A stretch of DNA of 61,384 nt from contig JAURYJ010000068.1 of NCBI GenBank assembly GCA_030653985.1, positions 1 to 61,384 of the forward strand. Direction: 5' to 3'. Origin of the DNA: Methylobacter sp. (GTDB lineage Bacteria; Pseudomonadota; Gammaproteobacteria; Methylococcales; Methylomonadaceae). Under the pieces are notes generated by a model. It was not told the origin of the DNA, made no database searches, and saw only the letters and a program-made list of their open reading frames with translations. A program made the translations under genes and the position numbers. Shown piece after piece: positions 8,801 through 17,693 of this stretch (the stretch's first letter is position 1; each line of letters starts with the position of its first letter).

Positions 8801-9799
8801 GTCGGCTTTACCAACACGGACAGAATCAGCCTGAACATGAAGTTATTGGATCTTTCGGCATTAAAGCAACTCGGGTCCAAAGCTGTTTCAGCTTCGCAGG
8901 CATTATCGCCAGAGCTTATGCCTTTATTGACGATCACCAGTGATAAAACGTTGTGGCAGTCAGTTGATTTGGGCCGGTTATCATTAGAAACCCAGCGCAT
9001 TCCGGGCGGTATGAGTTTTAACAACGTAGAACTCACCGGAGAAAATCAAAAGCTAAGCTTGTCGGGCGACTGGCAAGCAAGCGGAGGAAAATCGGTAACG
9101 CATACCCAGGGTCATTTGGACGTGCCTCGTGCAGGGCAACTGCTGGCAAAGTTGGGTGTTACTAAGGATATGACCGAAACCAGCGCAGTCGTTGATTTTA
9201 CCGTTAATTGGAATGCGGCACCGTATCAATTTTCGTTGGCAGATTTGAAAGGCGAGATGGATATTACACTCAAAAATGGACGAATTTTAAGTATAGAACC
9301 CGGATTCGGCCGGGTGCTGGGTATGCTGGCTATGGCTCAATGGATAAAGCGGGCGCAGCTGGATTTTAGCGATATTTATGAGGAAGGTTTGACCTTTAAC
9401 AGCATTAAAGGGCATTTTGATTTAGCCGGTGGAATCGCCTCTACGCATGATTTAGTCGTCGATGCCGTCCCGGCTAAAATTGCCATCAGCGGAGATACCG
9501 ATTTTGTCAGCCAAACCGTTGATCACATTGTCAATGTCACCCCTAAAAGTGCGGATGCCGTACCTATTGCTGGTACAATTATGGGCAAAGTAGCCGCCTT
9601 GATTGGTCAGTCTTTGACCGGCAAAAATCAGGAAGGATTTTTCTTTGGTTCCCAATATCAGGTAAAAGGTGCTTGGGGAAATGCCCAAGTTATCCCGATG
9701 CATAAAAATAATGGCTTGCTGCAGAAAACCTGGGATAGCATTACCGGCTTTCCATGGCTAGGGCAACAACAAGAAGCTACTCAGCAGTTAGAAAAATAG
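5867..9799 (+). CDS. yhdP: YhdP family AsmA-like protein
   Basis: A 1310-residue protein of the YhdP (DUF3971/AsmA2) group: an inner-membrane anchor at about residues 17-38, then a very long beta-rich periplasmic part ending in the AsmA-like C-terminal region (GFGRVLGMLAMAQWIKRAQLDFSD, about 1143-1166). YhdP, TamB and YdbH are implicated in moving phospholipids to the outer membrane. The start is uncertain: TTG at 5867 sits inside a dispersed CCTTGAACC repeat and lacks a clear ribosome binding site; GTG at 5888 is the alternative and keeps the anchor. Context rng-yhdP-...-tldD is conserved in gammaproteobacteria. Confidence 0.9.
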   Translation: MNLYPDSVIHHIKRATRHLIFWSLIAAAIGLTGVRLLFFGIEHYKSDLAAHIGEVVGTPVTIGRLGANMRGFNPQLVLKDIAILSWAVPARPLSSVALADNEKPAIEFAEIRLGIDLLELLTRRDLLSSSWVTLVGAKLSIKRQQDGSIVIVGLKASDGQPQWLLQGRKYEVLQSEISWQDEISHSKPLLFSGVDLAISNEGEQHRLNMLINLPKKVGNTLRLSMDFKGNIFEPSTIQGRVYIAGKAVLLTELAALLGQTSAWDRININAGIGDFKIWGDWRQSQLVAMDVEAQLQQMALVRQDRQSFFVKQLKTRFHWGLNNASLGKDKQWQLDVNDFLLEAQDKPKSTAKKWPSAVFSASGQYNDDNVLAKIALIVEQLDLQEASALAQFFAPLADQQLNLLAQAQVKGVLENFSLFADLNAKSVALNGGFSKVGVAPMSSIPGIENLTGRIKGSEKQGTISLTTKSARLSAPELFRQVLPVDRLQGTLSWQQADNVWSVSSQMIELDSLSFQSKSRLRIDIPETGKPIFMDLQSSFSGEDARQVTHYLPVGIMDEDVVAWLDHAISSGSMTHGGLLVYGNLNDFPFTGAPGVFEAVFNGEQFDLSYDSEWPHITGMNAEVMFSQGSLTVNIRQGKTGNVIIKQAEVTIPTLNKSQYLLIQGKAEAGIGQVLALMQQMPLSLPVDSLLEAITPQGTTQVVLDLKIPLVDGVPAQVDGMAALKDARLTVKSLDLPVSKINGQLKFNERGVFSNAIQATALGHPIQINIESSDSQASVNVAGKAGIDDLQAQFDLPWWSIAAGETEYRLKLALPYGDVAPELVVNSTLSGVSLDLPGALAKTREQSVPLSLTFSLGDKPLLPMRLNYDDKLKAAMQLDTRKKTVFSGHVLVGAGEVVQSPDAGLRLEINRDRLALQDWLGLAVAQGAGDSVRELKIHSDHALWKQSDIGLFDLALKHDGNDWTGAIASSFANGSIHMPVGFTNTDRISLNMKLLDLSALKQLGSKAVSASQALSPELMPLLTITSDKTLWQSVDLGRLSLETQRIPGGMSFNNVELTGENQKLSLSGDWQASGGKSVTHTQGHLDVPRAGQLLAKLGVTKDMTETSAVVDFTVNWNAAPYQFSLADLKGEMDITLKNGRILSIEPGFGRVLGMLAMAQWIKRAQLDFSDIYEEGLTFNSIKGHFDLAGGIASTHDLVVDAVPAKIAISGDTDFVSQTVDHIVNVTPKSADAVPIAGTIMGKVAALIGQSLTGKNQEGFFFGSQYQVKGAWGNAQVIPMHKNNGLLQKTWDSITGFPWLGQQQEATQQLEK

Positions 9800-9923
9800 A
9801 ACGCGGATGGCGCGGATAATTAAGATTTTCATCGAATACTCTGCGATCATTATGTTCATCTGCGTCATCAGCGTTCCATTGTATTTGATGGTTGAATCGT
9901 TACAAATTAAAGAGAGATAAATA

Positions 9924-10727
9924 ATGAGTAGATGTGCTGCCATACAAATGGCATCAAGCCCCAATATCAGCGCCAATTTTCTGGAAGCCGACAAGTTGAT
10001 AGCGGAAGCGGTCAAAGCGGGTGCAAAGCTGGTGGCTTTGCCGGAAAACTTTGCCTTAATGGGCGATCATGAATTGGACAAAATTAAAGCCAAAGAAGCC
10101 GATGGTTCAGGGCCTATCCAAAATTTTTTGGCAACGGTTGCAAAAAAATATGCGGTCTGGGTGGTCGGCGGTACTATTCCGATAACGGGTGATGACAGCA
10201 ATAAAGTGCGGGCGGCTTGCCTGGTTTATAACGATCAAGGCGAACGCGTTGCCCGCTACGATAAAGTCCATTTATTTGATGTCAACGTTCCCGGCAGCGA
10301 TGAGGTTTACCGCGAATCCGATTCTATTGAGCCGGGTATTGAACCGTTGGTGATCGACACGCCTTTTGGCAGAGTGGGCATAGCGGTTTGTTACGATTTG
10401 CGCTTTCCCGAGTTTTTCCGCAAGATGGGCATGGAAATACTGATCATCCCGTCCGCATTTACCGCAGAAACAGGGGTTGCTCACTGGGAATTACTGCTGC
10501 GTGCGCGTGCCGTGGAAAACCTGTGTTATGTCATTGCGCCGAATCAAGGCGGTTTTCACCTGAATGGCCGCAAGACTTTCGGGCATAGCATGATTATTGA
10601 TCCATGGGGTGTAGTGCTGGATTGCTACAAAACGGGTGGCGGCTTTGTCTCTGCTGAAATAGATCTGGAGCGTCTGGAAAAAGTGCGTAGCGCATTTCCG
10701 GCGCTGAACCATCGTCGTTTTTTTTGA
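9924..10727 (+). CDS. Carbon-nitrogen hydrolase (Nit/omega-amidase-like)
   Basis: 267 residues of the nitrilase superfamily. The catalytic triad is visible as E41 (LVALPENFAL), K114 (RYDKVHLFDV) and C156 (GIAVCYDLRFPE). The sequence resembles the Nit1/YbeM branch, which in studied members deaminates aberrant or keto-amide substrates such as deaminated glutathione; the exact substrate cannot be read from sequence. A good GAGAGATAA site precedes ATG at 9924. It lies between yhdP and a BamC-like gene only 7 bases downstream, so it is probably part of the same transcript. Confidence 0.88.
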   Translation: MSRCAAIQMASSPNISANFLEADKLIAEAVKAGAKLVALPENFALMGDHELDKIKAKEADGSGPIQNFLATVAKKYAVWVVGGTIPITGDDSNKVRAACLVYNDQGERVARYDKVHLFDVNVPGSDEVYRESDSIEPGIEPLVIDTPFGRVGIAVCYDLRFPEFFRKMGMEILIIPSAFTAETGVAHWELLLRARAVENLCYVIAPNQGGFHLNGRKTFGHSMIIDPWGVVLDCYKTGGGFVSAEIDLERLEKVRSAFPALNHRRFF

Positions 10728-10734
10728 GGAAAAT

Positions 10735-11322
10735 ATGCGCATAATCGTTAAAAGTTTATTGCTGATTAGCTTTCTGGTTTCCTGTTCAACCACCACGGAG
10801 GAAAGTCGTTACCGCAACACCGAAAATCTTGAGCGTCCGCCAATTGTGACTAGTAGCAGTCCGGCTCGAGAGCAGCGTATAGTTGACAACAGCTCAATTT
10901 CGAAGAAAAAAGACAGTACCGGCTTAGGTGCGGATGTTTATTTGAGTACGCCGGGGCAACTGAACATCAAACAACCTTTTGATGAAGCCTGGGATACCTT
11001 AAATCGGGCATTGAAGCAAGGCGACATGAAAATAACCGATCATGAACGTGATAAAGGCCATTTATATGTCAATTATGGTTCGAGCGGTTTTTTTGACAAA
11101 GCCTTTTCTTTTTTAAAGGATGGGCATAAAGAATCTAACTATCTGGTATCGGTAGCAGAAGCCGGTGATGAAACCTTGATAACGGTGAAGATGAGTAATG
11201 CCACTGAACAAGGTAAATCATCCGGTGATCAGGATGGCTATTACGATGCGCCAGTTGATGCTTCGGAGGAATTGTTAAACATATTATATAAAATTATTCG
11301 TGATGATTTGGTAGGGAAATAA
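10735..11322 (+). CDS. bamC: BamC-like outer-membrane assembly lipoprotein
   Basis: 195 residues. The N-terminus [19 protein letters not shown] is a lipoprotein signal with cysteine at 17. A low-complexity polar stretch of about 70 residues follows, then one helix-grip domain ([18 protein letters not shown]...[15 protein letters not shown]). Typical BamC has two helix-grip domains and about 340 residues, so this is a short version. BamC is an accessory subunit of the Bam beta-barrel insertion machine. A GAGGAAAAT site precedes the ATG. Its usual neighbour dapA is not here, so the symbol rests on sequence alone. Confidence 0.7.
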   Translation: MRIIVKSLLLISFLVSCSTTTEESRYRNTENLERPPIVTSSSPAREQRIVDNSSISKKKDSTGLGADVYLSTPGQLNIKQPFDEAWDTLNRALKQGDMKITDHERDKGHLYVNYGSSGFFDKAFSFLKDGHKESNYLVSVAEAGDETLITVKMSNATEQGKSSGDQDGYYDAPVDASEELLNILYKIIRDDLVGK

Positions 11323-11411
11323 TTAAGCTAACGGCTAAAAGTAGTCTAGTTGATGCTTGTGTTTTCTCGCCTAATTCGTCCCCCCTTTTTTTAAGTTCTT
11401 ATTTTGATGTA

Positions 11412-12866
11412 GTGATGGAAATATTAAACCTTGCAAGACAAGCTATTCTGATGCCTGCCGGTATACAGGATGGCGATATTGAAAAAATTATGGGGCGGTT
11501 GCTCAGTTCGCCGGTTGATGCGGCAGATATTTATTTTCAGTCCAGCCATTTCGAATCTTGGGTCATGGAAGGCGGCATCATTAAAGAGGGTAGCCATAGT
11601 ATTGAACAGGGAGCCGGAGTACGGGCGGTATGTGGCGAAAAAACCGGCTTTGCTTACAGCGACCGGATTGAACTGTCGGTATTATTGGAAGCGGCTAATA
11701 ACGTTAAAGCCATCGTTCGGCAAGGGCAGGATGCAGATCCTTTGCATTGCAAAGTCTCTACCAAAACAGCCGATTGGCCTCAGTATTACTCGACGCACAA
11801 TCCGTTAAAATCACTGGAAGATCAGCAGAAAATCGATTTGTTGCGCCGGGTTGACAGCGAAACACGCCAACTGGACAGCCGAATTGAAGAGGTTATTGTC
11901 AGTCTGGTCGGCGTCCATGAGCATATTCTGGTGGCAAGACAGGACGGCTCATTGGTTGCCGACGTGCGGCCTTTGGTGCGAATGAATGTCACGGTTATCG
12001 TCGAACAAAAGGGTCAGCGCGAACAAGGCAGTATGGGCGGCGGCGGGCGTAGCGATTACCGCTATTTTATCGATCAGGATACTGCCGTGGGCTATGGCCG
12101 CGAAGCCGTAAGACAGGCGCTGGTTAACCTCGAAGCTGTCGACGCGCCTGCCGGCAACATGACGGTAGTGCTGGGATCGGGTTGGCCGGGTATTTTGCTG
12201 CATGAAGCCATAGGTCACGGTCTGGAAGGCGACTTTAACCGCAAGGGTACCTCGGCATTCAGTGGCCGTGTTGGTGAACGCGTGGCATCCGATTTATGCA
12301 CGGTAGTCGATGACGGCACCTTGGCCGGACGGCGCGGTTCGTTAAGCATTGATGATGAAGGCACTCCGACCGAACTTACCGTATTGATCGAAAACGGCAT
12401 CCTCAAAGGCTATATGCAGGACAATCTCAATGCCCGGTTAATGGGCGTGAATCCCACCGGTAACGGTCGGCGCGAATCTTACGCGCATCTGCCGATGCCG
12501 CGTATGACCAATACTTATATGTTGCCGGGTCAGCATGATCCTGAAGAAATCATAAAGTCGGTCAAAAAAGGCCTGTATGCCAAAAATTTTGGCGGCGGCC
12601 AGGTCGATATTACTTCGGGCAAATTCGTGTTTTCCGCCAGCGAAGCCTACCTGATTGAAAACGGCAAAATCACCCGTGCCGTTAAAGGTGCGACATTGAT
12701 TGGTAACGGGCCGGATGTATTAACCAAAGTGTCTATGGTGGGTTCCGATCTGGAACTCGATAGCGGTGTCGGCACCTGCGGCAAGGAAGGGCAAAGTGTG
12801 CCGGTCGGTGTCGGTCAGCCTACGTTGAAGATTGACGGCTTGACGGTTGGCGGGACCAGTGTTTAA
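11412..12866 (+). CDS. tldD: Metalloprotease TldD
   Basis: 484 residues. The zinc-binding HExxxH is H264-E265-AIG-H268 ([14 protein letters not shown]). TldD forms a heterodimeric protease with TldE/PmbA that degrades unfolded peptides and matures modified peptides such as microcin B17. Starts at GTG 11412 and ATG 11415 are adjacent; neither has a strong ribosome binding site. The partner tldE lies 0.5 kb downstream, separated by three tiny ORFs, so both subunits are in one transcription unit. Confidence 0.93.
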   Translation: MMEILNLARQAILMPAGIQDGDIEKIMGRLLSSPVDAADIYFQSSHFESWVMEGGIIKEGSHSIEQGAGVRAVCGEKTGFAYSDRIELSVLLEAANNVKAIVRQGQDADPLHCKVSTKTADWPQYYSTHNPLKSLEDQQKIDLLRRVDSETRQLDSRIEEVIVSLVGVHEHILVARQDGSLVADVRPLVRMNVTVIVEQKGQREQGSMGGGGRSDYRYFIDQDTAVGYGREAVRQALVNLEAVDAPAGNMTVVLGSGWPGILLHEAIGHGLEGDFNRKGTSAFSGRVGERVASDLCTVVDDGTLAGRRGSLSIDDEGTPTELTVLIENGILKGYMQDNLNARLMGVNPTGNGRRESYAHLPMPRMTNTYMLPGQHDPEEIIKSVKKGLYAKNFGGGQVDITSGKFVFSASEAYLIENGKITRAVKGATLIGNGPDVLTKVSMVGSDLELDSGVGTCGKEGQSVPVGVGQPTLKIDGLTVGGTSV

Positions 12867-12875
12867 GAATAATTC

Positions 12876-13103
12876 ATGTCAAAACTAGAAAGTATAAAAG
12901 CCGATCTTTCGCTTCATGAGAAAATACTTTTTGCAGCAGTCGCGATTATGATTACTCTAGTCGGCTGGACGGCAGCAAACTACCTCGTCGTTAAAAGCTG
13001 GTTGTTATTTATGGCGTTGCTAGCCATAGTCGGCATCAGCATTTTTATTGTTTACCAGTATCGCATTATCAAAAAATTGATAAAGGAGTTAATCGATGTT
13101 TAA
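12876..13103 (+). CDS. Small two-helix membrane protein, unknown
   Basis: 75 residues. A charged amphipathic N-terminus (MSKLESIKADLSLHEK) is followed by two hydrophobic helices at about 17-37 and 42-62 and a lysine-rich tail (YRIIKKLIKELIDV). I do not recognise a family. It begins 9 bases after tldD and overlaps the next small ORF by 8 bases. The overlap and the topology make real translation likely. Its role is unknown. Confidence 0.6.
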   Translation: MSKLESIKADLSLHEKILFAAVAIMITLVGWTAANYLVVKSWLLFMALLAIVGISIFIVYQYRIIKKLIKELIDV

Positions 13104-13203
13104 TACTATTATCATGTTTTTAATCGCTACGATTTTTGTCGCTTTAATCAGTTATTTTGCCTGGGATTCCTATCAAGATTTCAAGGATCACGAATCAAAA
13201 TAA
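13096..13203 (+). CDS. 35-residue single-helix membrane peptide
   Basis: Not reported by usual length cut-offs. A strong AAAGGAG site at 13082-13088 precedes ATG at 13096 by 7 bases. It encodes MFNTIIMFLIATIFVALISY followed by a short polar tail ending DHESK. One transmembrane helix fills the first 20 residues. It overlaps the upstream 75-residue membrane ORF by 8 bases, suggesting coupled translation and perhaps a two-component membrane complex. No family recognised. Confidence 0.5.
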   Translation: MFNTIIMFLIATIFVALISYFAWDSYQDFKDHESK

Positions 13204-13231
13204 TAAGTTATTTCTTTTTTAGGACAGAGTC

Positions 13232-13354
13232 GTGAAAATTAAATATTTTGAAGATACCGATATGGCATTACTGGAGTTTTCAGAGCATCCAGTTTTCGAG
13301 ACTAAAGAAATTAATGAAGTTTCATTTCAGCAGATAAATCGTCAAGTCGCATAA
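13232..13354 (+). CDS. Short DUF2283-like protein, probably truncated
   Basis: A 40-residue frame from GTG at 13232. The first part, KIKYFEDTDMALLEFSEHP, closely resembles the opening of DUF2283 proteins (beta-strand KIKYFxDTD..YIEFS), followed by a shortened VFETKEINE segment and an unrelated end QQINRQVA. Family members usually reach 60-80 residues with a C-terminal DxxGxxxxIEI motif that is absent, so this is either a relic or a mini-version. A weak AGGA lies 8 bases upstream. It lies between the membrane micro-ORFs and tldE. Confidence 0.45.
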   Translation: MKIKYFEDTDMALLEFSEHPVFETKEINEVSFQQINRQVA

Positions 13355-13374
13355 AAGCAAATTAAGAGATCACA

Positions 13375-14706
13375 GTGCAAAATCAGGAATATATTAATCA
13401 TTTAAAAAACACCGTTCAGGACATCTTGGACGAGGCCGTAAAGCAAGGCGCCAGCGCCGCAGAAGCGGGCTTGAGCCAGGAAAACGGCTTGTCCGTAGCG
13501 GTGCGCCTGGGCGATGTCGAAACCATAGAGCATCATTGCAGCCAGGGCTTGGGCGTGACCGTTTATTTTGGTCAACGCAAAGGTTCTGCCAGTACTACGG
13601 ATTTGTCGTCGGCTTCGATTAAGGAAACGGTCAGCGCGGCTTGCAGTATTGCCCGTTACACCAGTGAAGACGAGTTTTCCGGTCTGCCGGAACAAGAGCT
13701 GTTGGCTACTGAATTTCCCGATCTTGACCTTAACCACCCGTGGGATATTGGCGTTGATGGAGCCATTGCGCTGGCGATTGAATGCGAAGATGCGGCACGC
13801 TCTTATCATGCGGAAATCAGCAATTCCGAAGGCGCTTCGGTCGATACCCATCAGGGCATCCGGGTGATGGGCAATTCGCTGGGTTTTCTTCAGGGTTACG
13901 CGTCAACCCGTCATTCCTTAAGCTGTTCGGTTTTAGCGCAACGCGGCGACAGCATGCAGCGCGATTACTGGTACACGGTAGCAAGGGATGCGCTTAATCT
14001 GGAGTCTGCTGTTGACGTAGGGAGCAAAGCGGCTGAGCGGACGCTCCGGCGCTTGCAGGCTCGCAGCTTAAGCACGCGGCAGTGTCCGGTGCTCTATTGT
14101 GCGGAAGTCGCTTCCGGCTTGTTGGGATCGTTTATCGGCGCAATCAGCGGCGGCAATCTATATCGCAAGTCCACTTTTTTGCTGGATGCCTTGGATACCC
14201 AAGTTTTTCCCAAATTTGTCCACATCCACGAGCAGCCTTATTTAAAAGGCGCTTTGGGTAGCGGCGCCTATGACGGTGAAGGCGTTGCGACCCAAACACG
14301 CGATATCGTCAGCGACGGTTTTTTGCGCAGTTATGTTCTGAGCAGCTATTCCGCACGAAAACTGGGGCTACATAGCACCGGAAATGCCGGTGGTGTGCAT
14401 AACTTAACGATTGATCCGGGTGCGCTTGATTTTCAGCGCATGTTAAAGGAGCTCAATACCGGCTTGTTGATTACCGAGTTGATGGGGCAAGGGGTCAATA
14501 TAATGACCGGCGATTATTCGCGCGGAGCAGCCGGATTCTGGGTGGAAAACGGCGAAATCCAATATCCGGTTGAAGAAATCACCATTGCCGGTAATCTGAA
14601 AGATATGCTTAAAAACATTGTTGCTGTGGGTAATGATATTGATTATCGCGGCAATGTCCGCACCGGTTCGATACTGGTTGAGCGGATGTCGATTGCCGGG
14701 GAATAA
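13375..14706 (+). CDS. pmbA: Metalloprotease subunit TldE/PmbA
   Basis: 443 residues, TldE/PmbA length, starting at GTG 13375 (MQNQEYINHLKNTVQDILDEA). It shares the TldD/PmbA fold but lacks HExxxH, as expected for TldE, the non-zinc subunit. The C-terminal motifs LITELMGQGVNIMTGDYSRGAAGFWVENGEI are characteristic. It partners TldD encoded upstream. In Escherichia coli the two genes are far apart, so the near-adjacency here is itself a small point of interest. Confidence 0.93.
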   Translation: MQNQEYINHLKNTVQDILDEAVKQGASAAEAGLSQENGLSVAVRLGDVETIEHHCSQGLGVTVYFGQRKGSASTTDLSSASIKETVSAACSIARYTSEDEFSGLPEQELLATEFPDLDLNHPWDIGVDGAIALAIECEDAARSYHAEISNSEGASVDTHQGIRVMGNSLGFLQGYASTRHSLSCSVLAQRGDSMQRDYWYTVARDALNLESAVDVGSKAAERTLRRLQARSLSTRQCPVLYCAEVASGLLGSFIGAISGGNLYRKSTFLLDALDTQVFPKFVHIHEQPYLKGALGSGAYDGEGVATQTRDIVSDGFLRSYVLSSYSARKLGLHSTGNAGGVHNLTIDPGALDFQRMLKELNTGLLITELMGQGVNIMTGDYSRGAAGFWVENGEIQYPVEEITIAGNLKDMLKNIVAVGNDIDYRGNVRTGSILVERMSIAGE

Positions 14707-14794
14707 GTCGCTGTATTGAAAGGGCGGCCAGCCGGATCGCCAATTCAATTAAACCGGCCGGATCGTGTCCCTACGGGTAATTCAATTAAACTGT

Positions 14795-14819
14795 AGGGGC
14801 AACCGGTGGGTTGCCCTTT
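14795..14819 (+). terminator. GGGCAACC palindrome after tldE
   Basis: AGGGGCAACC..GGTTGCCCTTT forms a hairpin with a short T run, placed between convergent tldE and pyrD. Just upstream AATTCAATTAAAC occurs twice (14741-14753 and 14780-14792). It belongs to the palindrome family also seen at 15974, 34569 and 38086. Confidence 0.6.
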
Positions 14820-14825
14820 GCGTGT

Positions 14826-15839
14826 TCACAGTGATTTAACAATATCTTCAATCAGCTGTGGCCCGCGATAAATAAGGCCGCTGTAGATCTGTACCAGAGC
14901 GGCTCCCGCCGCTAATTTTTCCTGCGCATCAGCCGCAGTTAAGATTCCGCCTGCCGCAATAATCGGAATTTTGCCATTCAATTCCGCCGCCAAGCCCCGC
15001 ACCACTATAGTCGCTTGTTCCTTAACCGGAGCGCCGCTTAAACCACCGGCTTCATTGACCAGCGGATGACCGGCAATTCTGTCTCTGGCAATGGTAGTGT
15101 TGGTCGCAATCACGCCGTCAATTTCAAATTCCAGTAACAGCTTAGCAATATGGGTTATTTCATCGGCTGTCAGATCGGGCGCTATTTTCAGCGCTAAAGG
15201 CACGTATTTTCCGTGTTGCTGCTGTAATTTCAACTGTTCTTCTTTTAACGTAGAAATAAGCGCTTTAACGTCATCGCCCTGTTGTAACTGGCGCAGGTTT
15301 TTGGTATTCGGCGACGATATATTAAGGGTGATGTAGCTGGCCGAGGTATAAGCCTTGCGCAAACCGATCAAATAATCGTCTGCCGCATTCTCAATCGGTG
15401 TAGCGAAATTCTTGCCGATATTAATGCCCAGAATGCCGGAATAACCGCTTTGTTTTACCTGGGTCAGCAGGTGGTCGATGCCTAAATTGTTAAAGCCCAT
15501 GCGATTGATGATCGCCTGGTGTTCAGGCAGTCTGAATAGGCGTGGTTTTGGGTTGCCCGGTTGCGGGCGCGGCGTTACCGTGCCAATTTCTACAAAGCCG
15601 AAACCCAATGCGGCCAGTGCATCAATGTAGTCGCCGTTTTTATCCAGACCGGCGGCAAGGCCGACCGGGTTTTTAAACTCCAGTCCCATGATCTTGACGG
15701 GTTTGTGGTCAATTTTTGGGTAGATGAGTTTGGATAAGCCCGACCTATAAGCCGCATTCAGCAGTTTAAGCGTCACTTCGTGAGCGATTTCCGGGTCCAG
15801 AGAAAATAACAGGGGGCGTAGTAATGGGTATAAATTCAT
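14826..15839 (-). CDS. pyrD: Dihydroorotate dehydrogenase (quinone), class 2
   Basis: 337 residues from ATG at 15839 ([17 protein letters not shown]); an upstream in-frame ATG at 15863 adds eight residues and was rejected because class 2 enzymes begin as here. The N-terminal helical extension ([22 protein letters not shown]) is the membrane/quinone-contacting module. Visible FMN-site motifs are [21 protein letters not shown], and [14 protein letters not shown] with the catalytic serine typical of class 2. It oxidises dihydroorotate to orotate in pyrimidine synthesis, passing electrons to quinone. Confidence 0.96.
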   Translation of the reverse strand: MNLYPLLRPLLFSLDPEIAHEVTLKLLNAAYRSGLSKLIYPKIDHKPVKIMGLEFKNPVGLAAGLDKNGDYIDALAALGFGFVEIGTVTPRPQPGNPKPRLFRLPEHQAIINRMGFNNLGIDHLLTQVKQSGYSGILGINIGKNFATPIENAADDYLIGLRKAYTSASYITLNISSPNTKNLRQLQQGDDVKALISTLKEEQLKLQQQHGKYVPLALKIAPDLTADEITHIAKLLLEFEIDGVIATNTTIARDRIAGHPLVNEAGGLSGAPVKEQATIVVRGLAAELNGKIPIIAAGGILTAADAQEKLAAGAALVQIYSGLIYRGPQLIEDIVKSL

Positions 15840-15973
15840 GGGGGCGACCGTGTTGTTGGGCAAGGTTGATGGTTGCGAGGGCGATTAACTATTGGAGTGC
15901 AGGCGTCCCGTGCAAGCGCAAGCAAAGCTTGCACTCCTGTTGTCATCTGTTGCCTTCAAAATATGAGTTGCAG

Positions 15974-15993
15974 GGGAGACCGGCCGGTCTCCC
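15974..15993 (-). terminator. Perfect 20-bp GC-rich palindrome
   Basis: GGGAGACCGGCCGGTCTCCC is a perfect inverted repeat just downstream of thiO and upstream of pyrD. It probably terminates thiO transcription, though no long T run follows; a dispersed palindromic repeat is the alternative reading. Confidence 0.5.
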
Positions 15994-16002
15994 ATTAAAA
16001 TA

Positions 16003-17103
16003 TTAGTGTGGGCTGGTTAGTTTATAAGGTTCCGGTACTACCTGCGTTGTGCGCTGCAACACCAGATCGACCATCAGTTGCGCCGCTGCCGGTCCCATCG
16101 CCAGGCCATTTCTGAAGTGGCCGGCATTAATGTACAAGTTGTCGATCTCGGGATGTTGGTCGATATACGGTATGCCATGTTCAGTGCCCGGTCTTAATCC
16201 CGCCCAGTGCTGAACAATCGGGAAGTTGTTAAGCGACGGCAACAAATTGACGGCAAATGCATGCAGCCGGTCTCGGGCTTCTTCAGTCGTTGTCTTGTTG
16301 AAATCATCCTGCTCTACGGTGCTGCCCGCCAGTATTTTACCGTCAAGTCGTGGAATCAGGTATTGATCGCCATCCAGTACCATGAACTTAAGCGTTTCCG
16401 GCAGTGCATCAAATAACAGCATTTGACCCTTAACCGGAGCGATTTTCGGCGCATTGTCGATAGCGGCCGAAAAAAGCTGCCGAAATAACTGACCGGTCCA
16501 AGCGCCAGCAGCAATAATTAATTGGTTGACGGCGAGCTGGCCGGATGAGGTATTGATCGCTGTTATGCGGCTATTAGTGCGGGTAATTCCGGTCAATTCG
16601 CAATGTTCTATTAGCGTGGCGCCTTTATTGATCAGGTCTTGCTTTAATGATTTAACCAGCCGTGGATTTCGTGCCTGGGCAATTTCAGGCAGCCAAAGCG
16701 GCTGGTCGGGGATGGTGTTAATGTTGATCAAAAAACCGGCATCAGCGGGTTGGCATAAAATAGCGTTAGCGGCACACCAGTTAACCGCCGCAGTCATGTC
16801 GGGATTTTTAGTGATCAGTAAGCCGCAGGGATTCCATTCCGGGTCTATCAAGGTTTCGGTAGTTAATTGCGCGGCCAAAGCCGGGTACAGCTTCAGACTT
16901 TGTAATACCAGGCGGCTAATCGCATCCGGCTGTCGCCAAGGATAAAGTGGCAACAAAATACCGCCGCCCGCCCAGGATGATTCCTGCCCCAGTTGGTTCT
17001 TATCAATAATCGCGACGGTAGCGCCAGCCTTAATAAACTCGCGGGCAGTTAGCAGGCCGATAATGCCGCCGCCAATGAGGGTAATGTCAGGGGTTGTGGT
17101 CAT
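16003..17103 (-). CDS. thiO: Glycine oxidase ThiO
   Basis: 366-residue FAD-dependent oxidoreductase of the DAO family. The dinucleotide-binding motif is ITLIGGGIIGLLTAREF at about 8-24; other signatures are SSWAGGGILLPLYPWR near 43-58 and the C-terminal INAGHFRNGLAMGPAAAQL. ThiO oxidises glycine to the imine used for the thiazole of thiamine. thiC, encoding the pyrimidine branch, is 16 kb away under a TPP riboswitch; I see no such riboswitch upstream of thiO. Some family members act on other amino acids, but these motifs favour ThiO. Confidence 0.88.
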   Translation of the reverse strand: MTTTPDITLIGGGIIGLLTAREFIKAGATVAIIDKNQLGQESSWAGGGILLPLYPWRQPDAISRLVLQSLKLYPALAAQLTTETLIDPEWNPCGLLITKNPDMTAAVNWCAANAILCQPADAGFLININTIPDQPLWLPEIAQARNPRLVKSLKQDLINKGATLIEHCELTGITRTNSRITAINTSSGQLAVNQLIIAAGAWTGQLFRQLFSAAIDNAPKIAPVKGQMLLFDALPETLKFMVLDGDQYLIPRLDGKILAGSTVEQDDFNKTTTEEARDRLHAFAVNLLPSLNNFPIVQHWAGLRPGTEHGIPYIDQHPEIDNLYINAGHFRNGLAMGPAAAQLMVDLVLQRTTQVVPEPYKLTSPH

Positions 17104-17398
17104 GTATGTTGGTAAAGATCAGGGTAAAAAATAAGTAGTGTTGTCGGGTAGTACTGAGGAATGGAAATTGAATAACGTGAGAAAATGTTAAATCATGATG
17201 CTCAGGTGACATAAAAGGCTATTAACCAATTGTTTATTATACAAAATATACTACCTTCTAGCGATTTTATTGCTAATTTAATCGCTTCATGGTTTACCAC
17301 AAACGGTTAAATCCAAATTAGCCTTGTTAAGTAGAAAATCTCTATTTGTGTTATAGAGAATACCACACTTATAGCGTCATTTTTCTGCGTCGATTCAG

Positions 17399-17430
17399 CA
17401 GGCCTCTATAGATAAGGCCTGGTTTTGTAT
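17399..17430 (+). terminator. Terminator-like hairpin in a 590-bp gene-free region
   Basis: CAGGCCT..AGGCCTG pairs around a 9-base loop and is followed by GTTTTGTATTTTAT, so it could end a short plus-strand transcript. The AT-rich interval 17104-17693 has no convincing ORF. Besides this hairpin it holds an imperfect GTGTTAT..ATACCACAC repeat at about 17349-17368 and the promoter at 17594. A small RNA ending here is possible but unproven. Confidence 0.4.
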
Positions 17431-17593
17431 TTTATGCTTAGCCAAGAGTGCCGCAAAAAAAATAATTGTGGTGTAGAAGTATAAGCTGAATAAGTTGTTG
17501 TTTTTTACATACAGTTAATTCTTTGTAATTAGAATAAGCTCTTACTTGTTGATAAATAAGGATTAGTTAATATAAAAAAAGTGACGTTAAAAC

Positions 17594-17622
17594 TTGTAGG
17601 GAATTAGTTTAACTGCTACTAT
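17594..17622 (+). promoter_or_regulatory. Candidate sigma-70 promoter of outer-membrane protein gene
   Basis: TTGTAG, 17 bases, then TACTAT, about 70 bases before the ATG at 17694. Match to consensus is fair and spacing is ideal; the leader ends in a strong GAGGGGGA ribosome binding site. Confidence 0.45.
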
Positions 17623-17693
17623 TATGCCCGTAGGATAGGATTTGTTGTATTAAAACAAATTTTTATAAAATAATAACCTCATGAGGGGGATAA

